A stretch of 13,305 nt of DNA from CF-96 sp036269455 (GCA_036269455.1 DATARS010000227.1:1-13305); one strand, 5' to 3'. Shown: positions 1-6,262, counted from the first letter of the stretch. The notes: a model not told the origin generated them from the letters alone. A program made the numbers and translations.

Positions 1-234
1 CCGGGTCTCGACGCCGTGCTCGGGGGTGAGGCGCAGCGGGCGGATCACCTCGTCGACCGACGCGTCGCCGCAGAGGAACTGCTTGGAGAGCTGGGGACGG
101 TCGTAGGGAGGATGCGACTCCTCGCCGATCAGCACCACCCCGCCGTCGTAGCCCCGCTGGCGCAGGGCGACCGCCGCACTGCGTCCAGCGGTGCTGGCAC
201 CGACGATCACCATCCGCGAGGGACGGGCAGCCAC
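1..234 (-). CDS. Ferredoxin reductase, FAD/NAD(P)-dependent (N-terminal part, cut by window edge)
   Basis: The first 78 codons of a pyridine-nucleotide-disulfide-type oxidoreductase that passes electrons from NAD(P)H through FAD to a ferredoxin, usually for a P450 or a Rieske oxygenase. The FAD-binding Rossmann start is visible: VGASTAG at residues 11-17, in the GxSxAG form common in oxygenase reductases, then a beta strand ending VVLIGEE and the family motif YDRPQLSK at 44-51. GTG at 234 is chosen because an in-frame TAA lies four codons upstream and AAGG sits seven bases before it. An internal ATG at 213 is possible but would leave almost nothing before the first strand. The gene is divergent from the next gene. 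It could serve the oxygenase or P450 at the far end of the window, but the distance makes that a guess. The C-terminal NAD and dimer domains lie outside. Confidence 0.9.
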   Translation of the reverse strand, partial: MAARPSRMVIVGASTAGRSAAVALRQRGYDGGVVLIGEESHPPYDRPQLSKQFLCGDASVDEVIRPLRLTPEHGVETR

Positions 235-256
235 GCGCCGACCTTAGCCGATCGCG

Positions 257-287
257 GTCGCCGCGCAAGGTCCGGGCCCGCGGCGAC
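257..287. repeat. Perfect 9-bp inverted repeat in the divergent intergenic region
   Basis: GTCGCCGCG at 257-265 and its exact reverse complement CGCGGCGAC at 279-287 are separated by 13 bases. The repeat lies between the divergently read ferredoxin reductase and the anchored beta-sandwich protein gene. It could be an operator, or a hairpin in the reductase leader. No T-run follows on either strand, so a terminator is unlikely. GC-only repeats of this size do arise by chance in such DNA. Confidence 0.35.
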
Positions 288-335
288 GTCTCATGGCGGA
301 CACGCCGAAGGCCCAGGTGGGAGGCGGAACAGAGG

Positions 336-977
336 ATGGTCCCGAGACGGCGGGGAGCGCATGGGCTCGCCTCGGGGATGCGGATGGGATGGCTGCTCGC
401 CGCGGCGGCCGTCGCGGGGGCGGTGGTCGCCGGATCCCATCTGCTCGGCCGGCAGCCCGTGGTCTCGCTGGCGGTGCGCCCCGCGCCGGCCGCGACCCGG
501 CCGCCCGCGCCACCGGTCAGCGGCTCGTCGACGGCCGCGCCGCACACCGCCGAGCCCACCCCGCTCGCGACGGCCCCACCCTCGCCCACCGTGGCGTCCG
601 CACCGCCGGCGCCCGCCCCCGCGCCGGCGCCGGCCCCGGTCCGCCCGGCGATCAGGCTCGGCGCGGCGCCACTGGCGGTGGAGCCGGGGACGATCACCGA
701 GACCATCGCCGCCGGCACCGCGTTCAGCCCGCTGATCACCCTGACCGTGACCGCCACCGGCAGCGCCCCGGTGACCCTCGGGCGGGTGAGCACCACCGTG
801 CCCGCCTTCCACATCGTCCGCGACGGATGCAGCCACGCCCGCCTCGGACCGGGCGGCGGCTGCCGGGTGACGGTGCAGCTCGACGGCGCCGCGCGCGGCC
901 ACCACTCCGGGGTGCTGCGCATTCCGGTCGCCGGCGCGCTGCCCGCCTCGGCGCGGCTCGACGGCACCGTGGAATGA
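336..977 (+). CDS. Membrane-anchored or secreted protein with ASH-like beta-sandwich domain
   Basis: A 213-residue protein with no assigned function. A basic N-terminus leads into one hydrophobic segment (about residues 18-36), an uncleaved anchor or signal peptide. A Pro/Ala/Thr-rich linker follows (about 48-105, with an AP dipeptide run at 91-101), then a beta-rich domain at about 106-213. That domain shows the pattern of ASPM-SPD2-Hydin or 'choice-of-anchor D' Ig-like folds: alternating strands (LTVTATGSAPVTL), C165, a GPGG turn, C176 and a final strand ending in LDGTVE. The two cysteines probably pair outside the cell. ATG 336 has GGAGG 11 bases upstream; ATG 378 or 384 would still keep the membrane segment. 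It precedes the phosphatase and kinase genes by 97 bp in the same direction and may belong to the same envelope-signalling group. The domain call is by pattern only. Confidence 0.7.
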   Translation: MVPRRRGAHGLASGMRMGWLLAAAAVAGAVVAGSHLLGRQPVVSLAVRPAPAATRPPAPPVSGSSTAAPHTAEPTPLATAPPSPTVASAPPAPAPAPAPAPVRPAIRLGAAPLAVEPGTITETIAAGTAFSPLITLTVTATGSAPVTLGRVSTTVPAFHIVRDGCSHARLGPGGGCRVTVQLDGAARGHHSGVLRIPVAGALPASARLDGTVE

Positions 978-1027
978 CCGGCGGCGGGCTCGCGGAGCGG
1001 AGGCCGGCGGTCGGAGCCCGGGCCCGC

Positions 1028-1074
1028 TATGCTGGCACCCACGCACAGGGACCCGGCGGGTGAGGAGGGGGCTG
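1028..1074 (+). promoter_or_regulatory. Putative -10 box and strong ribosome binding site for the PP2C gene
   Basis: TATGCT at 1028-1033 fits the TANNNT -10 pattern. It sits in CGCTATGCT, which matches CGCTATCCT upstream of the kinase gene at eight of nine positions. No good -35 box is seen. AGGAGG at 1063-1068 lies six bases from GTG 1075, so this start is preferred over the in-frame GTG at 1060. Confidence 0.45.
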
Positions 1075-1857
1075 GTGACCCAGGCGCGGAGCACGCAGGC
1101 CGTCAGGGCCGACGACGGGGACCGCGTTCTCGAGCTCGCCGCCGTCAGCGATCGTGGCACGGTGCGCGCCGAGAACCAGGACGCGTGGTCGCTGGTGCCG
1201 CTCGACGCCGGCCGCGGCTGCATCCTGGTCCTCGCCGACGGCATGGGCGGTCACGAGGGCGGCCGCGAGGCCGCCGCGCTCGCGGTGCACGAGGCCGCCG
1301 AGCGGCTGCGCACCAGCCCGGATCCCCACGACGTCCTCGGTGAGGCGGGACAGAGCGCCAACGCCGCCATCGCCGAGCTGCGCCGGGACCATGGCGGCGC
1401 GGTGATGGGCACCACCCTGGTGCTGGCGGCGGTCAGCCACGGCCGGGCGACGATCACCAACGTCGGCGACAGCCGCGCCTATCTCGTCCGCGACGGCAGC
1501 GCCTCGCAGGTCACCGAGGACCACTCGGTGCTCGCCGAGGCGATCCGCGCCGGCCACATCGAGGCGGGCGACGGCGGCGACCCGCCGCGCAACCTGCTGA
1601 CCCGCGCGCTCACCGGCGATCCCGTGAACGCCGACCGCTACTCGGTGGACCTGCGCGCCGGCGACGTCCTGCTGCTCTGCTGCGACGGGGCCTGGGACCC
1701 CCTCGGCGGCGACGAGCTCGCCCACCTGCTCGACGGCGAGGGGTCGCTCGAGGGGCTGCTGGTGCGCGCCTGCGACGCCGCGCTGGAGGCGGGCTCGCGG
1801 GACAACGTCACCCTGGTTGCGTGCAGGATTGCCGCCACCGACGGTGATCCTCGCTGA
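1075..1857 (+). CDS. PP2C-family serine/threonine protein phosphatase (PstP-like)
   Basis: A 260-residue cytosolic, metal-dependent protein phosphatase that should remove phosphate from Ser/Thr on targets of the neighbouring kinase. The PP2C motifs are present in order: D26-R-G with R31-x2-NQD (D36), LADGMGGH (D55, G56), GTTLVLAAV at 112-120, NVGDSRAY at 129-136, EDHS at 148-151, LTRALTGD, CCDG (D204) and DNVT (D243). The Asp residues that bind the two metal ions (D36, D55, D204, D243) are all kept. It is a stand-alone catalytic domain with no membrane segment, unlike mycobacterial PstP, which has a C-terminal membrane anchor. The kinase gene follows 58 bp downstream on the same strand, the usual phosphatase-kinase pairing. 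GTG 1075 is set by the AGGAGG six bases upstream. Confidence 0.95.
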   Translation: MTQARSTQAVRADDGDRVLELAAVSDRGTVRAENQDAWSLVPLDAGRGCILVLADGMGGHEGGREAAALAVHEAAERLRTSPDPHDVLGEAGQSANAAIAELRRDHGGAVMGTTLVLAAVSHGRATITNVGDSRAYLVRDGSASQVTEDHSVLAEAIRAGHIEAGDGGDPPRNLLTRALTGDPVNADRYSVDLRAGDVLLLCCDGAWDPLGGDELAHLLDGEGSLEGLLVRACDAALEAGSRDNVTLVACRIAATDGDPR

Positions 1858-1879
1858 GGACTGCGGGCCCGGGCTTCGC

Positions 1880-1909
1880 TATCCTTCTCGGCAAGGGAAT
1901 GGAGGGGGG
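1880..1909 (+). promoter_or_regulatory. Putative -10 box and ribosome binding site for the kinase gene
   Basis: TATCCT at 1880-1885 lies in the 58-bp gap after the phosphatase gene, in the same CGCTATNCT context as the upstream copy. GGAGGGGGG at 1901-1909 is six bases from ATG 1916. The kinase could therefore have its own promoter as well as read-through from the phosphatase. The -35 region is not convincing. Confidence 0.45.
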
Positions 1910-1915
1910 TTGGCC

Positions 1916-4849
1916 ATGAGCGGCGGCATCCCGCAGGTGGGAGCCGAGTTCGCCGGCTACCGCATCGAGCGGCTGCTGGGTCGTGGCGGCGTGGGCATCG
2001 TGTACCTCGCCCTCGACCTGCGCCTGCAGCGGCGGGTGGCGCTGAAGATCCTCGCCACCGAGCTCTCCAGCGACGAGCGGGTGCGCGCCCGCTTCGCCCG
2101 CGAGCCGCGGCTGGCCGCCTCGATCGACCATCCCAACATCATCCCGATCTACGAGGCGGGCGAGGCCGAGGGCAACCTCTACATCGCCATGCGCCACGTC
2201 GACGGCTGCGACCTCGGCGTGCTCGTGCGCCGCGAGGCGCCGCTCGACGCGGCGCGGGTCGTGACCATCGTCGGCCAGGTCGGCAGCGCCCTCGACGCCG
2301 CCCACGCGCGCGGGCTCTTTCACCGCGACATCAAGCCGGCGAACATCCTGGTGGTGCCGCGCCTCGACGAGGACAGCGCCGACCACGCCTACGTCGCCGA
2401 CTTCGGCATCACCAAGAACAGCAGCACCCGCAGCCTCACCAAGACCGGACAGTACGTCGGCACCCTCGACTACGTCGCGCCCGAGCAGATCCGCGGCGAG
2501 AGCGTCGACGCCACCACCGACATCTACGCGCTCGGCTGCGTGCTCTACGAGTCGCTGACCGGCATCCCGCCGTTCCAGAAGGACAACGACGCGGCGAGCA
2601 TCTACGCGCACCTCGCCGAGGATCCGCCGCGGCTGAGCGTGCGCCGGCCGGACATCCCCCCGGCCCTCGACGAGATCGTGATCACCGCGATGGCGAAGGA
2701 TCGCGAGCGGCGCTACGCGAGCGGCGCCGAGATGGCGGCGGCGGCGCGACGGGCGCTCGGCAGCCCGCCGACCGCGTCGACCACGGTGGCCCGCCCGCAG
2801 CGGCGCGCCGCCCCGACCGTGGTCGCCCGGCCCGCCGCGGGCACCGACACCGGCCCGACCCTGCTGGTCCCGATCCCGCCCGAGGTGGCGGCGACCCCGG
2901 CCCCGAAGGTGACCGGCGACGCCGAGACGGTGGTGCCCGCGGCGCGTGCGGCGTCGACCCCGGCCGAGACGGTGGTTCCAGCGGCGTCCCCCGCGGCCGG
3001 CCCTCCCGCCGCGACTCCGCGCCCGGCGCCGAGCGTCACCCGCACGGTTGCGCGACGCAAGCGCGAGCCCACCACCGCGAGGCCGGTGGCGGCGGTCCCC
3101 GCTCCCCCGCCGCAGCTGCAGCTCGACTACCGCGTGCTCGGACCGCTCGAGGTCCGCGACGCCGATCGCCCGGTGACCCTCGGCTCCGCGCGGCAGCGCA
3201 GCCTGCTGGCCCGGCTCCTGCTCGACGCCAGCATGGTGGTGTCCACCGAGCGGCTGATCGATGCGCTGTGGAGCGAGTCGGCGATGCCCGAGGACGCCGA
3301 GAAGTCGCTGCAGACGCTCGTCGCCGGGCTGCGCCGGGTGCTCGAGCCCGGCCTCGGCAGGACTGAGCCGCGGATCCTGGTCGCCCGCGAGCCCGGCTAC
3401 CTGCTGCGCGTCGACGCCGACGACGTCGACCTCGTCCGCTTCGAGCGACTGCTCGAGCAGGGACGGCGGCTGCGCCGCGCGACCCCCGAGCGCTCCGCGG
3501 AGGTTCTCCGCGAGGCGCTGTCGCTGTGGCGGGGACCGGCGCTCGAGGGGGTGCGCCTCGAGGGCGCCGCGCGCTCGGAGGTGCGCCGGCTCGAGGATCT
3601 CCGCCTCGCCTGCCTCGAGGAGCGGATCGACGCCGACCTCGCGCTGGGACGTCACGCCGAGCTGGTCGACGAGCTCGGCGCGCTCGTCGAGGTCCACCCC
3701 GAGCGCTCGCGGATGCGCGATCAGCTCGCCGAGGTGCGGCTGCGCACCGCCGAGCCGGAGTCCCCCGCCGAGGAGACGCCGGCCGCGCCGGTGCCGCCGC
3801 CGCCGCCCGCTCCACGCCGGCGCACCACCGCCGCCTCCGGGGCGCGCTCCGCGGCCCGCCCCACCCCCGTCCCGGCGCCACCACCGGCCGCGAAGGTCCC
3901 CACCGGCGCGCCACCGCCGGTCGCCACGCCGGGCGAGGCTGCGACGGCTCCGGGCGACCCCCGGCGCCGCCGGGTCGCGCCGGTGCTCGCGGGCGCCGCC
4001 GGCCTCCTCATCGCGGTCGGCGCCGGCACCGGCCTGCTGCTGCACTCGCGCCACACGGCGACGAGGACCCCGGCCACCACCGCGATCGTCGGGACCTTCC
4101 CCACCGCCGCGGAGAAGAGGCTGCAGGCGCTCTTCCCGCCCTTCGTGCAGGGCTGCCACCGCTACGCCAACCACTACGAGAAGACCATCGCCGAGGTCGA
4201 GTGCTCGCCCACCGCCGACCACCCCGGCGCGAAGACGATCGTCTACCAGCAGTTCTCCAACTACGCCGACCTCGAGGAGCACTTCCACCACGTGCTCGCG
4301 CTGAACATCCAGACCGAGGTGGGCAAGCCCTTCGGATCGGCGTTCAGCGGCGCCTGCTCCGACCCGAACTCCGGGTACTTCGCGCTCTCGACCTACCCGA
4401 TCGCGGACGTCGAGCGGCAGGACACGGCCGCCTCACCGACCGCGCACGGCCATCTCATGTGCTACATCGGCACCCGCGACACCCCCAAGCTCGCCTGGAC
4501 CAACACCGGCCAGCTCGTCGTCGCCCAGGCGGTGGGCACGGCCGCCGGCCCCCAGGGGCAGAGCGACCTGCTCACGCTCTGGGAGTTCGCCGGCCCGACC
4601 GGCAGCCCGGACGCGACGCCGGGCAGCGCCGAGCAGCAGGTGAAGGGGCTCTACCAGACCTACCTGCAGCGCGAACCCGAGAATGCGGACGCCCTGAACT
4701 TCTGGGTGGACTTCCTCAACAACAACGGGTTCGCGAAGACCGCCAACGCCTTCGCGGACAGCTCGGAGGCGAAGACGCGCTTCACCCTGCCGTTCGTGCA
4801 CGGTGGCGCTCACGGCGGCTCCACGCCCGCTCCGACTCCGACACCATAG
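1916..4849 (+). CDS. Membrane-tethered Ser/Thr protein kinase fused to SARP winged helix-BTAD, with ectodomain and DUF4214-like tail
   Basis: A 977-residue multidomain protein. The kinase domain (about 15-280) looks active: glycine loop GRGGVG 22-27, K44, likely helix-C E63, HRDIKPAN 136-143, DFG 162-164, APE 188-190. A Thr/Pro/Ala linker (about 284-400) repeats AETVVPAA. Next come an OmpR/SARP-type winged helix (about 403-497) and a BTAD domain (about 503-612), as in AfsR and EmbR regulators. After a second Pro-rich linker, DPRRRR precedes one membrane helix (about 687-710), which places kinase and DNA-binding parts inside the cell. The outer part (about 725-890) has C747, C763, C814 and C849, enough for two disulfides. 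Residues about 906-955 (YQTYLQREPENADALNFW) resemble DUF4214. ATG 1916 follows GGAGGGGGG; longer in-frame starts would overlap the phosphatase gene. Domain limits are approximate, and kinase plus winged helix in one membrane protein is unusual. Confidence 0.93.
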   Translation: MSGGIPQVGAEFAGYRIERLLGRGGVGIVYLALDLRLQRRVALKILATELSSDERVRARFAREPRLAASIDHPNIIPIYEAGEAEGNLYIAMRHVDGCDLGVLVRREAPLDAARVVTIVGQVGSALDAAHARGLFHRDIKPANILVVPRLDEDSADHAYVADFGITKNSSTRSLTKTGQYVGTLDYVAPEQIRGESVDATTDIYALGCVLYESLTGIPPFQKDNDAASIYAHLAEDPPRLSVRRPDIPPALDEIVITAMAKDRERRYASGAEMAAAARRALGSPPTASTTVARPQRRAAPTVVARPAAGTDTGPTLLVPIPPEVAATPAPKVTGDAETVVPAARAASTPAETVVPAASPAAGPPAATPRPAPSVTRTVARRKREPTTARPVAAVPAPPPQLQLDYRVLGPLEVRDADRPVTLGSARQRSLLARLLLDASMVVSTERLIDALWSESAMPEDAEKSLQTLVAGLRRVLEPGLGRTEPRILVAREPGYLLRVDADDVDLVRFERLLEQGRRLRRATPERSAEVLREALSLWRGPALEGVRLEGAARSEVRRLEDLRLACLEERIDADLALGRHAELVDELGALVEVHPERSRMRDQLAEVRLRTAEPESPAEETPAAPVPPPPPAPRRRTTAASGARSAARPTPVPAPPPAAKVPTGAPPPVATPGEAATAPGDPRRRRVAPVLAGAAGLLIAVGAGTGLLLHSRHTATRTPATTAIVGTFPTAAEKRLQALFPPFVQGCHRYANHYEKTIAEVECSPTADHPGAKTIVYQQFSNYADLEEHFHHVLALNIQTEVGKPFGSAFSGACSDPNSGYFALSTYPIADVERQDTAASPTAHGHLMCYIGTRDTPKLAWTNTGQLVVAQAVGTAAGPQGQSDLLTLWEFAGPTGSPDATPGSAEQQVKGLYQTYLQREPENADALNFWVDFLNNNGFAKTANAFADSSEAKTRFTLPFVHGGAHGGSTPAPTPTP
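2921..2986 (+). repeat. Duplicated AETVVPAA-coding motif in the kinase linker
   Basis: The eight-residue motif AETVVPAA is encoded twice, at 2921-2944 (residues 336-343) and 2963-2986 (residues 350-357), 42 bp apart start to start and nearly identical in DNA. The linker is rich in Thr followed by Val and could hold autophosphorylation sites. That role is inference. Confidence 0.5.
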
Positions 4850-4958
4850 GGCCGCGGCGGGGCAGTCCGAGACGGGCGACGCCGCGCAGGTCGGCCATCG
4901 CGGTGGCGACGATCTGCCGGGAACCCGCCCACCCGGTCATCCGTGGAAGACTGCGGGC

Positions 4959-5009
4959 ATGGACACCCCCTCCCTGTCCCCCGACGGCCTCGCACGCCTC
5001 GAGGGCTGA
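4959..5009 (+). CDS. 16-codon mini-ORF just upstream of the RibD_C-like gene: leader peptide or decayed gene start
   Basis: ATG at 4959 opens a frame of 16 codons (MDTPSLSPDGLARLEG) ending in TGA at 5007-5009, three bases before the ATG of the next gene, whose GAGGG ribosome site lies inside this frame. No ribosome site is clear ahead of 4959, so the start could be leaderless. It may be a translated leader coupled to the downstream gene. The SLSPDGLARL stretch also resembles, from memory, the N-terminus of serine beta-lactamase-family hydrolases, so it could be a truncated relic of one. It may equally be chance. Confidence 0.3.
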   Translation: MDTPSLSPDGLARLEG

Positions 5010-5012
5010 GCG

Positions 5013-5585
5013 ATGCGACGGATCATCTACATGATGTCGGTGTCCCTCGACGGCTTCATGGAGGGCCCCCAGCGCGAGATCGACTGGCACCGCGTCGACG
5101 CCGAGCTGCATCGCCACTTCAACGAGCAGCTCGGGGCGATGAGCGCCTTCCTCGACGGACGCGTCACCTACGAGCTGATGGCGGGATTCTGGCCGCACGC
5201 CGACACAGACCCGGCGAGCACGCCGGAGGTCGCCGAGTTCGCCCGGATCTGGCGGGAGATGCCGAAGCTCGTGTTCTCCCGGAGCCTGCAGGAGGCGGGG
5301 TGGAACACCACCATCGTCCGCGAGGTCGTCGCCGAGGAGATCATGGCGCTCAAGGCGCAGCCCGGCGGCGACATGGTGGTCGGCGGCGCCCGGCTCGCCG
5401 CCGAGTTCCTGCGGCACGACCTCGTCGACGAGCTCCGGGTGTACGTGCACCCCGTCCTCATCGGCCGGGGCACGCCGATGTTCCCGGTGTCGGACGGCAG
5501 GGTCGACCTGCGCCTCGCCGAGGTCCGGGCGTTCGGCAACGGCGTCGTCCTCCTCCGCCACGAGCGCGATGCGCAGCCGGGCTGA
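5013..5585 (+). CDS. Dihydrofolate reductase-like protein (RibD C-terminal domain family)
   Basis: A 190-residue soluble protein covering one complete RibD_C/DHFR fold. Family marks are the N-terminal strand then SLDGFMEG at 11-18, GRVTYELM at 49-56, KLVFSRSL at 85-92 in the nucleotide-binding part, and GGDMVVGGARLAAEFL at 118-133, followed by VDELRVYVHPVLIGRGTPMF. Members are NADPH-dependent reductases related to the riboflavin-pathway pyrimidine reductase, but most stand-alone copies of this length in high-GC bacteria have no proven substrate. No deaminase domain is present and no riboflavin genes are nearby, so a role in riboflavin synthesis is not supported. GAGGG at 5001-5005 is seven bases from ATG 5013. 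The gene ends 44 bp from the convergent 110-residue gene. Confidence 0.88.
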   Translation: MRRIIYMMSVSLDGFMEGPQREIDWHRVDAELHRHFNEQLGAMSAFLDGRVTYELMAGFWPHADTDPASTPEVAEFARIWREMPKLVFSRSLQEAGWNTTIVREVVAEEIMALKAQPGGDMVVGGARLAAEFLRHDLVDELRVYVHPVLIGRGTPMFPVSDGRVDLRLAEVRAFGNGVVLLRHERDAQPG

Positions 5586-5629
5586 CCGCGCCCCGACCAG
5601 GGCCGTCCTCTTTCGCGCCATCCAGGCGC

Positions 5630-5962
5630 TCAGCGCCCCGAGCCCCCGCTGACCGCGTGGGCGCTGCCCGACCCGCTGCTGCTGGAGACCGAGCTCGAGC
5701 TCGGAGCGAGGGTCGGCGCGGTGGTCGGCGCGGCGGTCGGCGCGGCGGTCGGCGCCGCGGTGGCGGTCGCGGTCGAGCTCGACGTGGCCTGCGGCGCGGT
5801 GGAGGGCGTGGTGGTCGTCGTCGACGCCGTCGCCGCGCCAGAGGCCGAGGCGGTGGCGACGGCGATGAAGGCGCCGACCGCGCCGGTGCCGCCGATCCCC
5901 ACCGCGGCGGTGAGGCGGCGCCGCAGGCGAAGGGCGCGGTCGCGGTCGTGGGGGGTGGTCAT
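5630..5962 (-). CDS. Small Ser/Thr/Ala-rich exported or membrane-anchored protein, predicted target of the adjacent two-component system
   Basis: A 110-residue protein of unknown function. A basic N-terminus (RDRALRLRRR, residues 7-16) is followed by one hydrophobic stretch at about 18-39, a signal peptide or anchor. The rest is low complexity: a Thr run at 48-52, APT-type repeats at about 69-84, then a Ser/Gly tail. There are no cysteines, so a lipoprotein is excluded. The tail looks like a flexible, possibly glycosylated wall-spanning region. ATG 5962 has GGAG eight bases upstream. An array of 11-bp repeats matching the response regulator promoter lies 52 bases upstream of the start, suggesting separate control by that regulator in addition to read-through from the operon. 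It is the last gene of the regulator/kinase group and converges on the RibD_C-like gene. Confidence 0.7.
   Translation of the reverse strand: MTTPHDRDRALRLRRRLTAAVGIGGTGAVGAFIAVATASASGAATASTTTTTPSTAPQATSSSTATATAAPTAAPTAAPTTAPTLAPSSSSVSSSSGSGSAHAVSGGSGR
5712..5759. repeat. Four tandem 12-bp repeats inside the 110-residue gene
   Basis: Four units of the form GTCGGCGCGGYG start at 5712, 5724, 5736 and 5748; the second and third are identical, and the others differ by one base. Read on the minus strand they code the Ala-Pro-Thr repeats of the 110-residue protein. Such a unit can change copy number by slippage without breaking the frame. Confidence 0.75.
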
Positions 5963-6001
5963 GGGATGGTCTCCAGGATCTGCCTGCCGGGGTCGTCATC
6001 C

Positions 6002-6057
6002 ACGATGACCGCCGCCCCTGGCACGGTCCTGGGAGAAGCCTCAGAGACCGCTGGGAG
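6002..6057 (-). promoter_or_regulatory. Phased 11-bp direct-repeat array (response regulator binding site) and -10-like box before the 110-residue gene
   Basis: On the minus strand three units follow one another at exactly 11 bp: CTCCCAGCGGT (6057-6047), CTCTGAGGCTT (6046-6036) and CTCCCAGGACC (6035-6025). A weaker fourth, GTGCCAGGGGC, occupies 6024-6014. Six bases later comes CATCGT (6007-6002), a possible -10. The same CTCNNAG repeats, 11-bp phase and six-base step to CATGAT are found before the response regulator gene. Eleven-bp direct repeats are the usual layout of OmpR-family binding sites. The array overlaps the 3' end and stop codon of the 73-residue gene. Confidence 0.7.
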
Positions 6058-6262
6058 TCTCGCCCGGTTCGTCGCCCGTCCCGTCCTCCGCCCGCGTCGC
6101 GTTGAACCCGTCGCGGATCCCGCGCACCACGCCGAGGCCGACCACGACGACGAAGGCGCCGCCGATGATGATCACCAGCGACCAGACGTGCCCCGGTCCG
6201 GCGACCGCCACGATCACCACCAGGGCGAGGAGGACGCCGAGGAGGACCCGCCGCGGGGTCAT
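6041..6262 (-). CDS. Small two-helix membrane protein coupled to the histidine kinase gene
   Basis: A 73-residue protein with two predicted membrane helices (about 5-21 and 26-47) and a short acidic tail rich in Gly and Glu. A basic MTPRR start suggests both ends face the cytoplasm. Its ATG overlaps the stop codon of the histidine kinase gene (ATGA at 6262-6259), so it should be translationally coupled and made with the kinase. No family is recognised. A small membrane partner that tunes the kinase, or a stress-linked envelope protein, would fit the context, but neither is shown by sequence. The last codons and the stop lie inside the repeat array that is predicted to control the next gene. 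Confidence 0.75.
   Translation of the reverse strand: MTPRRVLLGVLLALVVIVAVAGPGHVWSLVIIIGGAFVVVVGLGVVRGIRDGFNATRAEDGTGDEPGETPSGL

Noticed and set aside
1808..4291. An 827-codon open frame on the minus strand across the kinase gene
   Set aside because: It is a shadow of GC-rich codon use in the real gene. It has no recognisable domain, is full of Arg/Gly/Ala runs, and lies wholly under a protein with clear motifs.
4850..4958. Search for a terminator after the kinase gene
   Set aside because: Only an imperfect stem (around GTCGGCCA and TGGCGAC) with no T-run is seen, too weak to call.
5625..5637. GGCGC-TCA-GCGCC hairpin between the convergent genes as a terminator
   Set aside because: The stem is five base pairs with a three-base loop, it includes the stop codon of the 110-residue gene, and no T-run follows on either strand.
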